64,000 bases of DNA from Crenothrix polyspora (GTDB taxonomy: Bacteria; Pseudomonadota; Gammaproteobacteria; Methylococcales; Methylomonadaceae): the NCBI RefSeq assembly GCF_900163755.1, contig NZ_FUKI01000101.1, positions 1 through 64,000 on the forward strand, written 5' to 3'. Below are positions 18,702-27,247 of the stretch, piece by piece. How positions within the stretch are numbered: position 1 is the stretch's first letter; the number at the start of each line of letters is the position of its first letter. The notes under the pieces are model-generated. The model saw only the letters and a program-made list of their open reading frames with translations, did not search any database and was not told where the DNA came from. A program made the translations under genes and the position numbers.

Positions 18702-19241
18702 ATGACGAAAACCTGCCAAACCACACTAAGCTGCTTGTTGGTATTGCCACTACCATTGCTAGGCAACGACCAAGTCTGCAACACCCAAGTAACCGCCACC
18801 ACGCCAACGGCTCGCTTTACCAGTTTTAATAACGGTACGGTGTTAGATAAGTATACCGGCCTGATGTGGAAAAAATGCAGCGAAGGCCAGAAGTGGAATG
18901 TCGCCCGCCACACATGCAATTTATTTGCCGCCACCTATACCTGGCAACAAGCCTTGCGACGAGCGCAAGCGTTAAATAGCAAAGCGGGCTTTGCTGGTTA
19001 TAAAGACTGGCGCGTACCCAATATAAAGGAGTTGAATACGTTGGTAGAAGAGCAATGCGCCCATCCAGCCATTAATCTGAGGGTGTTTCCAACAACTTCA
19101 ATTCAAGGTTTTTGGTCGTCGTCTCCTACTGACTACGATAACTACGATGTCGCATGGAATGTCAACTTCAACAACGGCAGTTCCGGGGGCAACGGCGATA
19201 TCGACGAAGGTCAGGTGCGGTTAGTGCGCCGCAGACAGTGA
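18702..19241 (+). CDS. Exported DUF1566 protein, short type, unit 1 (B1)
   Basis: A 179-residue DUF1566 protein with a signal peptide (TTLSCLLVLPLPLLGN). It starts the domain directly with ATTPTARFTSFNNGTV and DKYTGLMWKKCSEGQ, then GYKDWRVPNIKELNTL, PAINLRVFPTT, FWSSSP and VRLVRRRQ. It lacks the Asp/Asn-rich N-terminal region of the long type. Its terminal RRRQ differs from the SGQ of most sisters. The variable tip contains several Asn and Gly codons ending in C. A Shine-Dalgarno-like CGGAG lies 11 bp before the start. Confidence 0.85.
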   Translation: MTKTCQTTLSCLLVLPLPLLGNDQVCNTQVTATTPTARFTSFNNGTVLDKYTGLMWKKCSEGQKWNVARHTCNLFAATYTWQQALRRAQALNSKAGFAGYKDWRVPNIKELNTLVEEQCAHPAINLRVFPTTSIQGFWSSSPTDYDNYDVAWNVNFNNGSSGGNGDIDEGQVRLVRRRQ

Positions 19242-19314
19242 TTTTGTGTTTTGTTGGCTTGGAGACAGAAAACAATACAGATACGCCATTTATACCTAGC
19301 ATAAGGAGCTTACG

Positions 19315-20127
19315 ATGACTTCTAGTCTCAGCACCAGGCAACGCTTTAAGCCTGTACCCATCATTGTCGGAATATTGTTTGCCTTGCCCTTTAGCCATAT
19401 GGCCTTAAGTGCCACCGTTGTTAATCCCGCTCCAAAACCTGCTTATAAAATGCCGCTTAACGACACCGGCATTGCTACTTGCTCAAATAACTCTATAAAT
19501 AATTTTCCTTGCCCAGTAGCTGGCTTTCCTGGCCAAGATGCCCAATACGGCCGCGATAAAAAGTACAACAACAATACCGACGGCCATGCCGGTTTTAGTT
19601 TTACCAAAATCAGCAACACGGGCAAAGCGTTACCGGCTAGCTCCCAAACGTGGAATTGTGTAAAAGACAACGTAACGCACCTGATGTGGGAAGTTAAAAC
19701 CAATGATAACGGTTTGCACGATATGGACTGGACCTACAGTTGGTATAACCCCAATAAGAAAACCAATGGCGGTTATGCAGGCTATCAAAACGGTGGTGAA
19801 TGTGTGAATACTACAAGCTGCGATACCGATGCCTATGTCAAAGCGGTTAACAAGGCCGGCTGGTGTGGCTATAAAGACTGGCGTATGCCCACTCTCATGG
19901 AATTAATGGGGTTACTTTCACTGGATCGTTTCAAGCCGGCACTGGATCAAAAGTATTTCCCTGAATACAATATCGGGGTATTTTGGTCGTCGGCTCCTTA
20001 TGCCAACAACAGTACCCCCCCTGGATGGGCATGGGACATCGACTTCAGCGAGGGCTTCGTTGCCTGGGGAGAGTACGGCGTTGACGATGAAGGTCGTCAG
20101 GTGCGGTTAGTGCGTAGCGGACAGTGA
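19315..20127 (+). CDS. Exported DUF1566 protein, long type, unit 2 (A2)
   Basis: A 270-residue sister of A1. The body is almost the same (PLNDTGIATCSN, GYKDWRMPTLMEL, KYFPEYNIGVFWSSAP), and the variable tip is a few residues longer than in A1 and ends RQVRLVRSGQ. A good ribosome site (AAGGAG) lies 7 bp before the ATG. The length difference in the tip means insertions or deletions as well as substitutions have occurred. Confidence 0.85.
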   Translation: MTSSLSTRQRFKPVPIIVGILFALPFSHMALSATVVNPAPKPAYKMPLNDTGIATCSNNSINNFPCPVAGFPGQDAQYGRDKKYNNNTDGHAGFSFTKISNTGKALPASSQTWNCVKDNVTHLMWEVKTNDNGLHDMDWTYSWYNPNKKTNGGYAGYQNGGECVNTTSCDTDAYVKAVNKAGWCGYKDWRMPTLMELMGLLSLDRFKPALDQKYFPEYNIGVFWSSAPYANNSTPPGWAWDIDFSEGFVAWGEYGVDDEGRQVRLVRSGQ

Positions 20128-20309
20128 TACTGCTTTTTGCTGATGCCCAGAATCAATCTACCTATTTTGCGGGATCGACCGCCTGTTGCTGGCTGGTTAA
20201 CCAAAATATTGGCGACTATATAGCAAAACACTCGACTGTGCGTGTTGCCGAACAGGCTTGAAATGCCGCTTTGTTTTACCATTAAATCTTTAAAGCCGGA
20301 GTAGAGTTA

Positions 20310-20852
20310 ATGACCAAAATCTGCCAAACCACACTCAGCTGTTTATTGGTGTTGCTGCCACTGCTAGGCAATACTCAAACCTGCAAGACCCAAACCATAA
20401 CCGCCACCACGCCAACGGCTCGCTTTACCCGTTTTAACAACGGTACAGTGTTTGACAAGTATACCGGCCTGATGTGGAAAAAATGCAGCGAAGGCCAGCA
20501 ATGGAATGCCGCCAACCATACCTGCAATTTATTGGCCACGACCTACGACAACTGGCAACAAGCCTTGCAGCAAGCGCAAACAATAAATAGTAGCACTGGC
20601 TTTGCTGGTTATAAAGACTGGCGCGTACCTAATATAAAGGAGCTGATTACCTTGGTAGAAGGGCAATGCCACCATCCAGCCATTAATTTAAGTGTGTTTC
20701 CAACAACTTCGGGTAGTGCGTTTTGGTCATCGTCTTCTCTTGCTAGCGATCGCGACGTCGCGTGGTTAGTCGACTTCGCCTCCGGCGGCACTTCCAAGAG
20801 TTCCAAGACCAACGGTGAGGCGCAGGTGCGGTTAGTACGTAGCGAACAGTGA
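20310..20852 (+). CDS. Exported DUF1566 protein, short type, unit 2 (B2)
   Basis: A 180-residue sister of B1, with signal peptide, DKYTGLMWKKCSEGQQWN and GYKDWRVPNIKEL. The variable tip between FWSSSS and QVRLVRSEQ is rich in Ser, Lys and Thr, while other copies are rich in Asn, Tyr or Gly, so the predicted ligand-facing surface differs in charge. It ends RSEQ in place of RSGQ. Confidence 0.85.
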   Translation: MTKICQTTLSCLLVLLPLLGNTQTCKTQTITATTPTARFTRFNNGTVFDKYTGLMWKKCSEGQQWNAANHTCNLLATTYDNWQQALQQAQTINSSTGFAGYKDWRVPNIKELITLVEGQCHHPAINLSVFPTTSGSAFWSSSSLASDRDVAWLVDFASGGTSKSSKTNGEAQVRLVRSEQ

Positions 20853-20963
20853 TTTTGTGTGTTGTTGGCTAGCCAGAAAGAAAACAACAGCACGGTCAGC
20901 CAGCCGATAAGTGCATCGTTAGACTGCGGTTTTTTAAAAATACCTCTGTTGTGACTGCAATAA

Positions 20964-21207
20964 CCGACATTCCGCACCCCTATTCATAATTTTATGATTA
21001 AATTTAATTTAATAGTTTCAGTATGTTATAAATTTTTCGAATTTTTGGCGTATTTTCAAAGTCATTTATATCAGCTTATATTTAACAAAAAACAAACGAG
21101 AGATGAATTTTTCTTGTTTTAACTCGAAAGTCTAAAATACTAAAATTCATTAAATATCAATATGTTGCTTAAATGCTGAATTTTTATTTAGGGGTGCGGA
21201 ATGTCGG
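20964..21207. mobile_element. MITE-like insertion with 6-bp target duplication
   Basis: A 244-bp AT-rich non-coding element with perfect 19-bp terminal inverted repeats CCGACATTCCGCACCCCTA (20964-20982) and TAGGGGTGCGGAATGTCGG (21189-21207). It is flanked by the direct repeat CAATAA (20958-20963 and 21208-21213). The unit-4 upstream sequence lacks the element and shows the empty-site form. It accounts for the longer spacing before unit 3. The matching transposase is not in the window. Confidence 0.88.
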
Positions 21208-21259
21208 CAATAACAAAACAGATATGCCATTTATACCTAGCAGAAACAAGGAACTTACA

Positions 21260-22048
21260 ATGATTTCTAATCTCAGCATCAGGCAACGCTTTAAGCATGT
21301 CCCGCTAATTACCGGATTACTATTCGCCTTGCCCTTTAGCCATATGGCCTTAAGTGCCGACGTTGTTAAACCCGCCCCAAAACCTGTTTATAAAATGCCG
21401 CTTAACGATACCGGCATTGCTACTTGCTCAAATAATTCTAAAAATAGTTTACCTTGCCCAGTAGCAGGTTTTTCTGGCCAAGATGCCCAATATGGCCGCG
21501 ATAAAAAGTACAACAAAAATGCCGACGGCCATGCCGGTTTTAGTTTTACCAAAATCAGTAACACGGGTAAAGCGTTACCGGTCAGCGCCAAGAGTTGGAA
21601 TTGTGTAAAAGACAACGTAACGCGCCTGATGTGGGAAGTTAAAACCAATGACAACGGTTTGCACGACATGGACTGGACTTATACTTGGTCTAACGCCAAT
21701 ATCCAACCCAGAAACGGTGGCCCCGATCCTGCCAAGTGCATGACAACTACAAATTGCAATATCACTGCCTACATCAAAGCGGTTAACAAGACCAGCTGGT
21801 GTGGCTATAAAGACTGGCGCATGGCCACTCGAACGGAATTAATGGGCTTGGCCTCATTGGATCGCGTTGAGCCGACATTGGATAAAAAGTATTTCCCTGA
21901 AACCAATATTGGGGTGTTTTGGTCGTCGTCTCCTAGTGTTTACAATGGCGGCATCTACTTATGGTACGTCGACTTGAGCGATGGTTACGTTTTCTGGTCC
22001 AACCCAGACTATGCCTTTCATGTGCGGTTAGTGCGTAGTGGACAGTGA
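21260..22048 (+). CDS. Exported DUF1566 protein, long type, unit 3 (A3)
   Basis: A 262-residue sister of A1. The frame is open further upstream to 21173, but that part lies in and just after the inserted element. The ATG at 21260 with AAGGAACTTACA upstream matches the starts of the other long genes. The body is conserved. The segment around residues 150-165 (NIQPRNGGPDPAKC) also departs from the sisters, giving a second divergent patch. The tip ends FHVRLVRSGQ. Confidence 0.85.
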   Translation: MISNLSIRQRFKHVPLITGLLFALPFSHMALSADVVKPAPKPVYKMPLNDTGIATCSNNSKNSLPCPVAGFSGQDAQYGRDKKYNKNADGHAGFSFTKISNTGKALPVSAKSWNCVKDNVTRLMWEVKTNDNGLHDMDWTYTWSNANIQPRNGGPDPAKCMTTTNCNITAYIKAVNKTSWCGYKDWRMATRTELMGLASLDRVEPTLDKKYFPETNIGVFWSSSPSVYNGGIYLWYVDLSDGYVFWSNPDYAFHVRLVRSGQ

Positions 22049-22211
22049 TTCTGCCTTTTGCTGATGCCAAGAATCAATAACCTTCTGGCGGAATATCAAT
22101 CGCCTGTTGCTGGCAAATGTTGTCGATTATAGCAAGGCATCTGGCTGTTGCCGAACAGGCTTGAAATACCGCCTTGTTTACTGTTAAATCTTTAAAACCG
22201 GAGTAGAGTTA

Positions 22212-22754
22212 ATGTCCAGAACCTGCCAAACCACAGTATGCTGTCTGCTGGTGTTGCTGCCACTGTCAGGCAACGCCCAAACCTGCTGGATCAAAACTAT
22301 AACCGCCACCACGCCAACGGCTCGCTTCACCAGTTTTAACAACGGTACGGTGTTAGACAAATATACCGGCCTGATATGGAAAAAGTGCAGCGAAGGCCAG
22401 CAGTGGAATGCTGCCAGCCACACTTGCCATTTTTTTGCCACTGCCTACAACTGGCAAGAAGCCTTGCAGCAAGCGCAAACGGTAAATAGCAGCACTGGCT
22501 TTGCGGGTTATAAAGACTGGCGCGTACCCAATATAAAAGAGCTGAATACGTTATTAGAAGAGCAATGCGAAGATCCAGCCATTAATTTGACTGTGTTTCC
22601 AACGACTCCGGGGAAGGTGTTCTGGTCGTCGTCTCCTCATGCCGGCAGTGGCACCAACGCATGGGGCGTCGACTTCTACTACGGTTACCCCAGCGGGCAG
22701 AACCCTAAGGACAACTACTACACTCAGGTGCGGTTAGTGCGCGGCGGACAATGA
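22212..22754 (+). CDS. Exported DUF1566 protein, short type, unit 3 (B3)
   Basis: A 180-residue sister of B1, with GLIWKKCSEGQQWN, GYKDWRVPNIKELNTL and PAINLTVFPTT. The variable tip after FWSSSP is Tyr/Gly/Asn-rich and ends TQVRLVRGGQ. A conserved spacer of about 165 bp links it to A3. Confidence 0.85.
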   Translation: MSRTCQTTVCCLLVLLPLSGNAQTCWIKTITATTPTARFTSFNNGTVLDKYTGLIWKKCSEGQQWNAASHTCHFFATAYNWQEALQQAQTVNSSTGFAGYKDWRVPNIKELNTLLEEQCEDPAINLTVFPTTPGKVFWSSSPHAGSGTNAWGVDFYYGYPSGQNPKDNYYTQVRLVRGGQ

Positions 22755-22913
22755 TTTTGTGTGTTGTTGGCTTTGGAGACAGAAAACAACAGCACTGTCA
22801 GCCAGCCGGTTAAGGCAACGTTATGCTACGGTGTTTTGTAAAAATACCCATGTTGTGATTGCACAAACAAAATAGATGCGCCATTTATACCTAGCAGAAA
22901 CAAGGAATTTACG

Positions 22914-23732
22914 ATGATTTCTAATCCAAGCATCAGACAAAGCATTAAGTATGTACCAATAATTGCCGGATTACTGTTTGCCTTGCCCGTTAGCAATATA
23001 GCCTTAAGTGCCACAGCTGTTAAACCTGCCCCAAAACCTGTTTATAAAATGCCGCTTAACGACACCGGCATTACTACTTGCTCAAATGGCTCTAAAAGAA
23101 ATTTACCTTGCCCGTTAGCGGGTTTTCCTGGCCAAGATGCTCAATATGGCCGCGATAAAAAGTACAACAAAAATACCGACGGCCGTGCTGGTTTTAGTTT
23201 TACCAAAATCAGTAACACTGGCAAAGCGTTACCTGCCAGCGCTGAGATTTGGAATTGTGTAAAAGACAACGTAACCCACTTAATGTGGGAAGGTAAAACC
23301 AATGACAACGGTTTGCACGACATGAATTGGACCTACAGTTGGTATAACCCCGATAGCAAAACCAATGGCGGTAGTGCGGGCTATAAAAACGGTGGTGAGT
23401 GCGTGAATACTACAAGCTGCGATACCTATGCCTATGTAAAAGCGGTTAACAAGGCCGGCTGGTGTGGCTATAAAGACTGGCGCATGCCCACTCGAATGGA
23501 ATTAATGGGGTTAGCCTCATTGCATAGTATCGAGCCGGCACTGGATCGGAAGTATTTCCCTGAATCCGATATTACGATGTTTTGGTCGTCGTCTCCTAGT
23601 GCCTACGATGCTTTCTTTGGCGGCAACCGCGTATGGGTCGTCGACTTCCGCTTCCACTACGGCTTCGTTTACTGGTGGTACAACGAGAACAACTACGGGC
23701 ATCAAGTACGGTTAGTGCGTAGCGGACAATGA
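22914..23732 (+). CDS. Exported DUF1566 protein, long type, unit 4 (A4)
   Basis: A 272-residue sister of A1 with the longest variable tip. Between FWSSSPSA and HQVRLVRSGQ about two thirds of the codons end in C, many of them TTC, TAC, AAC, GGC and CAC, against a body that prefers T- and A-ending codons. Aromatic residues dominate this tip. Signal peptide and body motifs are as in A1, with LMWEGK in place of LMWEVK. Confidence 0.85.
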   Translation: MISNPSIRQSIKYVPIIAGLLFALPVSNIALSATAVKPAPKPVYKMPLNDTGITTCSNGSKRNLPCPLAGFPGQDAQYGRDKKYNKNTDGRAGFSFTKISNTGKALPASAEIWNCVKDNVTHLMWEGKTNDNGLHDMNWTYSWYNPDSKTNGGSAGYKNGGECVNTTSCDTYAYVKAVNKAGWCGYKDWRMPTRMELMGLASLHSIEPALDRKYFPESDITMFWSSSPSAYDAFFGGNRVWVVDFRFHYGFVYWWYNENNYGHQVRLVRSGQ

Positions 23733-23912
23733 TTCTGCCTTTTGCTGATGCCAAGAATCAATAGCCCTCTGGCGGAATATCAAACGCCTGTTACTGGCTG
23801 ACGAGCCAAAATATTGTCGATTATAGCAAGGCCGCTCGGTTGTGCGTGTTGCCGAACAGGCTTGAAATGCCGCTTTGTTTACCGTTAAATTTTTAAAACC
23901 GGAGTAGAGTTA

Positions 23913-24440
23913 ATGCCTAAAACCTGCCAAACCATACTAAGCTGCCTGTTGGTAGTGTTACCGCTGCTAGGCAACGCCCAAACCTGCCAAACCCAGATAA
24001 CCGCCACCACGCCAACGGCTCGCTTTACCAGTTATAACAACGGTACGGTGTCAGACAAGTATACCGGCCTGATGTGGAAAAAATGCAGTGAAGGCCAGCA
24101 ATGGAATGCCTCCAGCCACACTTGCCATTTTTTTGCCACTGCCTACAACTGGCAAGAAGCCTTGCAACAAGCGCAAACGGTAAATAGCAGCGCTGGCTTT
24201 GCTGGTTATAAAGACTGGCGCGTACCCAATATAAAAGAGCTGGGTACGTTGGTAGAAGAGCAATGCGTCCATCCAGCCATTAATCTGAGTGTGTTTCCAA
24301 CGACGCTGGGTAATGGGTTTTGGTCGTCTTCTCTTGCTGGCGATGACGGCTTCGCATTGATCGTCGAGTTCGACTACGGCATCGCTGGCCACAGCCAGAA
24401 CAACTCCAATCAATTGCGGTTAGTGCGTAGCGGACAGTGA
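23913..24440 (+). CDS. Exported DUF1566 protein, short type, unit 4 (B4)
   Basis: A 175-residue protein, the shortest of the B genes and the last of the array. Body motifs are as in B1. After FWSSSLAGDD the tip is short and ends NQLRLVRSGQ, so the usual QV pair before RLVR is altered. No transcription terminator could be identified after it. Confidence 0.84.
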   Translation: MPKTCQTILSCLLVVLPLLGNAQTCQTQITATTPTARFTSYNNGTVSDKYTGLMWKKCSEGQQWNASSHTCHFFATAYNWQEALQQAQTVNSSAGFAGYKDWRVPNIKELGTLVEEQCVHPAINLSVFPTTLGNGFWSSSLAGDDGFALIVEFDYGIAGHSQNNSNQLRLVRSGQ

Positions 24441-24510
24441 TTTTATGTTTTTGGCTTAGCTGGGTGGCTGATAAATGAAGTACGCGGTATGCTTGTGTAC
24501 AAAGAAGATG

Positions 24511-24633
24511 TTATGTTGATTGTGCAGTATTTATTTGCGGCGCTGACAGCTCCAAAAGCTTTATGGTATCAAACGGTTGCGCCATTGCTATAAATACGCT
24601 AACCACAACTAACAATCCCATAATCCGTATCAT
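24511..24633 (-). CDS. 40-residue predicted membrane-anchored small protein
   Basis: A short frame on the complementary strand encoding 40 residues. It starts MIRIMGLLVVVSVFIAMA, a strong transmembrane or signal segment, and ends in a hydrophilic tail of about 20 residues. The ATG is preceded by AGAGAGGA at a spacing of 6, a very good ribosome site, in a region otherwise empty. It lies 111 bp downstream of the unknown gene at 24745 on the same strand. There is no homology information, and expression is inferred only from the ribosome site and composition. Confidence 0.5.
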   Translation of the reverse strand: MIRIMGLLVVVSVFIAMAQPFDTIKLLELSAPQINTAQST

Positions 24634-24744
24634 ACTGATTCCTCTCTGTTTTAATATTGATTGGTGCGTAACAACATAAGCAAGCTACACTTAAAAAGTA
24701 CGTATTGCTTGGTGTTGTTACAGCACTAATTTTAAAAACGCCAA

Positions 24745-25419
24745 TTACGCGTGTCTTTTTTGATAAAACGCGCTTAACTCAACATTACCTAAGCCTAATA
24801 AATTTAAAATAGCGGGATTAGGTGCTTTTCTGTGCTCATCAAGATGGGTAATTTGTGCGCTTATCGATTGGGATTGCTCCACCTTAAAATCTAAACGCAA
24901 GCGGGTAACACAATTAAACTGGGTTTTATCACCGCTAAAAGCCGAATAAGACTGAAAAAATTGCGTCCCCGTACACAGCTGAAATCCGGTACTGGCAAGA
25001 CCGTCATTAATTGAGATATTTACAGAAAAATCAAAATCAACATCGAGTGCCTGTAACAAAATGCCATGACCTAAAGCATTAAAATCGGCAGCCTCAAAGC
25101 TGTACTCTATAAAACAAGTCCCGTTCGAGCCACCAGAATTATTAATTTTTAAGAATGAACCACCAATAATCACTGTTTCAAATTCGTAAATACCGCCAGT
25201 GGCTAATGCAGAGACATTGCGCGTTACTTGCTTAAGCGCAGTCGCTGAGGTTAGTTTTTCTAAAGAATTGGTGGCGCTATAGTCAACACCGTTGTCACCA
25301 ACATGTTGATCGAGGGTGAAGTCATCAATTAATAAGCGTGAGATTTTGTTTTCACCTGCAAAGCCAAGTGAATTAAAAACCATAATTTTAGCGGCGGTAG
25401 ATTTTATACTGGCAGTCAT
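24745..25419 (-). CDS. Hypothetical protein of 224 residues
   Basis: I do not recognise this family. The protein has no signal peptide and no membrane segment. It has alternating hydrophobic residues throughout (FLKINNSGGSNGTCFIEYSF, ALDVDFDFSVNISI), which suggests a beta-sandwich such as a lectin- or jelly-roll-like fold. Three cysteines are spread through the middle. The ATG at 25419 is preceded by AAGGA at a spacing of 8, better than the in-frame TTG at 25425. It lies between the DUF1566 array and ilvC and may be monocistronic or paired with the small protein downstream. Confidence 0.65.
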   Translation of the reverse strand: MTASIKSTAAKIMVFNSLGFAGENKISRLLIDDFTLDQHVGDNGVDYSATNSLEKLTSATALKQVTRNVSALATGGIYEFETVIIGGSFLKINNSGGSNGTCFIEYSFEAADFNALGHGILLQALDVDFDFSVNISINDGLASTGFQLCTGTQFFQSYSAFSGDKTQFNCVTRLRLDFKVEQSQSISAQITHLDEHRKAPNPAILNLLGLGNVELSAFYQKRHA

Positions 25420-25572
25420 GAGCAATATCCTTATGTATTCAAAATTACGAAAGCGTATATTTTAAATAAAGCAAATCGTATGCCAATTTATAAGGTATTG
25501 ATTGTAGTATTATATATAATTAAATTGCTAAATTACTCACTAGGGCATCAGCAAAAAATGTCACTTTTTAAC

Positions 25573-25604
25573 AAAAAAAGCCCATCGTAGAGATGGGCTT
25601 TTTT
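25573..25604 (-). terminator. Bidirectional intrinsic terminator after ilvC
   Basis: The stem AAAAAAGCCCATC / GATGGGCTTTTTT with loop GTAGA is followed by a T run on both strands. It sits about 50 bp beyond the ilvC stop codon. Confidence 0.88.
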
Positions 25605-25653
25605 GACAATCGGTTAGCCGCGTTAAAACACGCTGCGCAGTAACTGCTAAGAT

Positions 25654-26685
<1,032 letters not shown>

Positions 26686-26755
26686 TCAATAAAAGTAAAA
26701 TAATGAGTAGAGTAGACTGGGTTTAAATTTTGAGCCTTGCTTGTCGTACTAATAA

Positions 26756-27247
26756 TTAAATGTGCAAACCTTTTTCGCCGCGTGAAATACCGGTTGCGCC
26801 AGAGCGCACTACTTCAACAATGCTTTTCGCATCAATAGCGGCCAAAAATGAATCCAGCTTATCCGATGGCCCCGTAATTTCAACAACATAAGAAACTGGC
26901 GTGACATCAATGATTTTGCCGCGAAAAATATCCGCCACATTTTTGATTTCTTCACGGGTTTTTTCATTGGTATGGACTTTAACCAACATCAGTTCGCGCT
27001 CTATATGCGGGCAATCCATCAGATCGATCAATTTGACCACATCAATCAACTTATTCAATTGCTTAACAATCTGATCAACCACTTCTTCGCTGCCGCTGGT
27101 GACCAAGGTCATCCGTGACAAGCTGGTATCTTCGGTGGCGGCAACGGTTAATGATTCAATATTGTAGCCTCGCGCCGAAAATAAGCCCGCCACCCGCGAT
27201 AACGCGCCCGATTCATTTTCAATCAGAATAGAAATAATGTGTTTCAT
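26756..27247 (-). CDS. ilvH: Acetolactate synthase small (regulatory) subunit
   Basis: A 163-residue regulatory subunit. The N-terminal ACT domain (HIISILIENESGALSRVAGLFSARGYNIESL) binds valine and confers feedback inhibition. The C-terminal domain follows from about residue 80. Length equals IlvH/IlvN of the 160-residue class. Its start overlaps the ilvB stop by one base, so the subunits are coupled in translation. Confidence 0.97.
   Translation of the reverse strand: MKHIISILIENESGALSRVAGLFSARGYNIESLTVAATEDTSLSRMTLVTSGSEEVVDQIVKQLNKLIDVVKLIDLMDCPHIERELMLVKVHTNEKTREEIKNVADIFRGKIIDVTPVSYVVEITGPSDKLDSFLAAIDAKSIVEVVRSGATGISRGEKGLHI

Larger units (their letters stand above)
17731..24440 (+). 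repeat. Four-fold tandem array of a two-gene DUF1566 unit
   Basis: The unit is a long gene (A, about 265 residues), a conserved spacer of about 175 bp, and a short gene (B, about 180 residues). It is present four times head to tail, starting at 17731, 19315, 21260 and 22914. Starts are 1584, 1945 and 1654 bp apart, and the second interval is longer because a 244-bp element is inserted. Spacers between A and B share long identical stretches (for example GCCGAACAGGCTTGAAAT), which shows segmental duplication. The genes differ mainly in the last 40-50 codons before the constant end. Confidence 0.9.

Noticed and set aside
17731-24440. CRISPR-like or phage-like repeat array
   Set aside because: The repeats are whole genes with conserved frames and no short regularly spaced repeats or phage genes are present.
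24441-24744. Template repeat of a diversity-generating element after the DUF1566 array
   Set aside because: This stretch has no similarity to the variable tips and there is no reverse transcriptase gene in the window.
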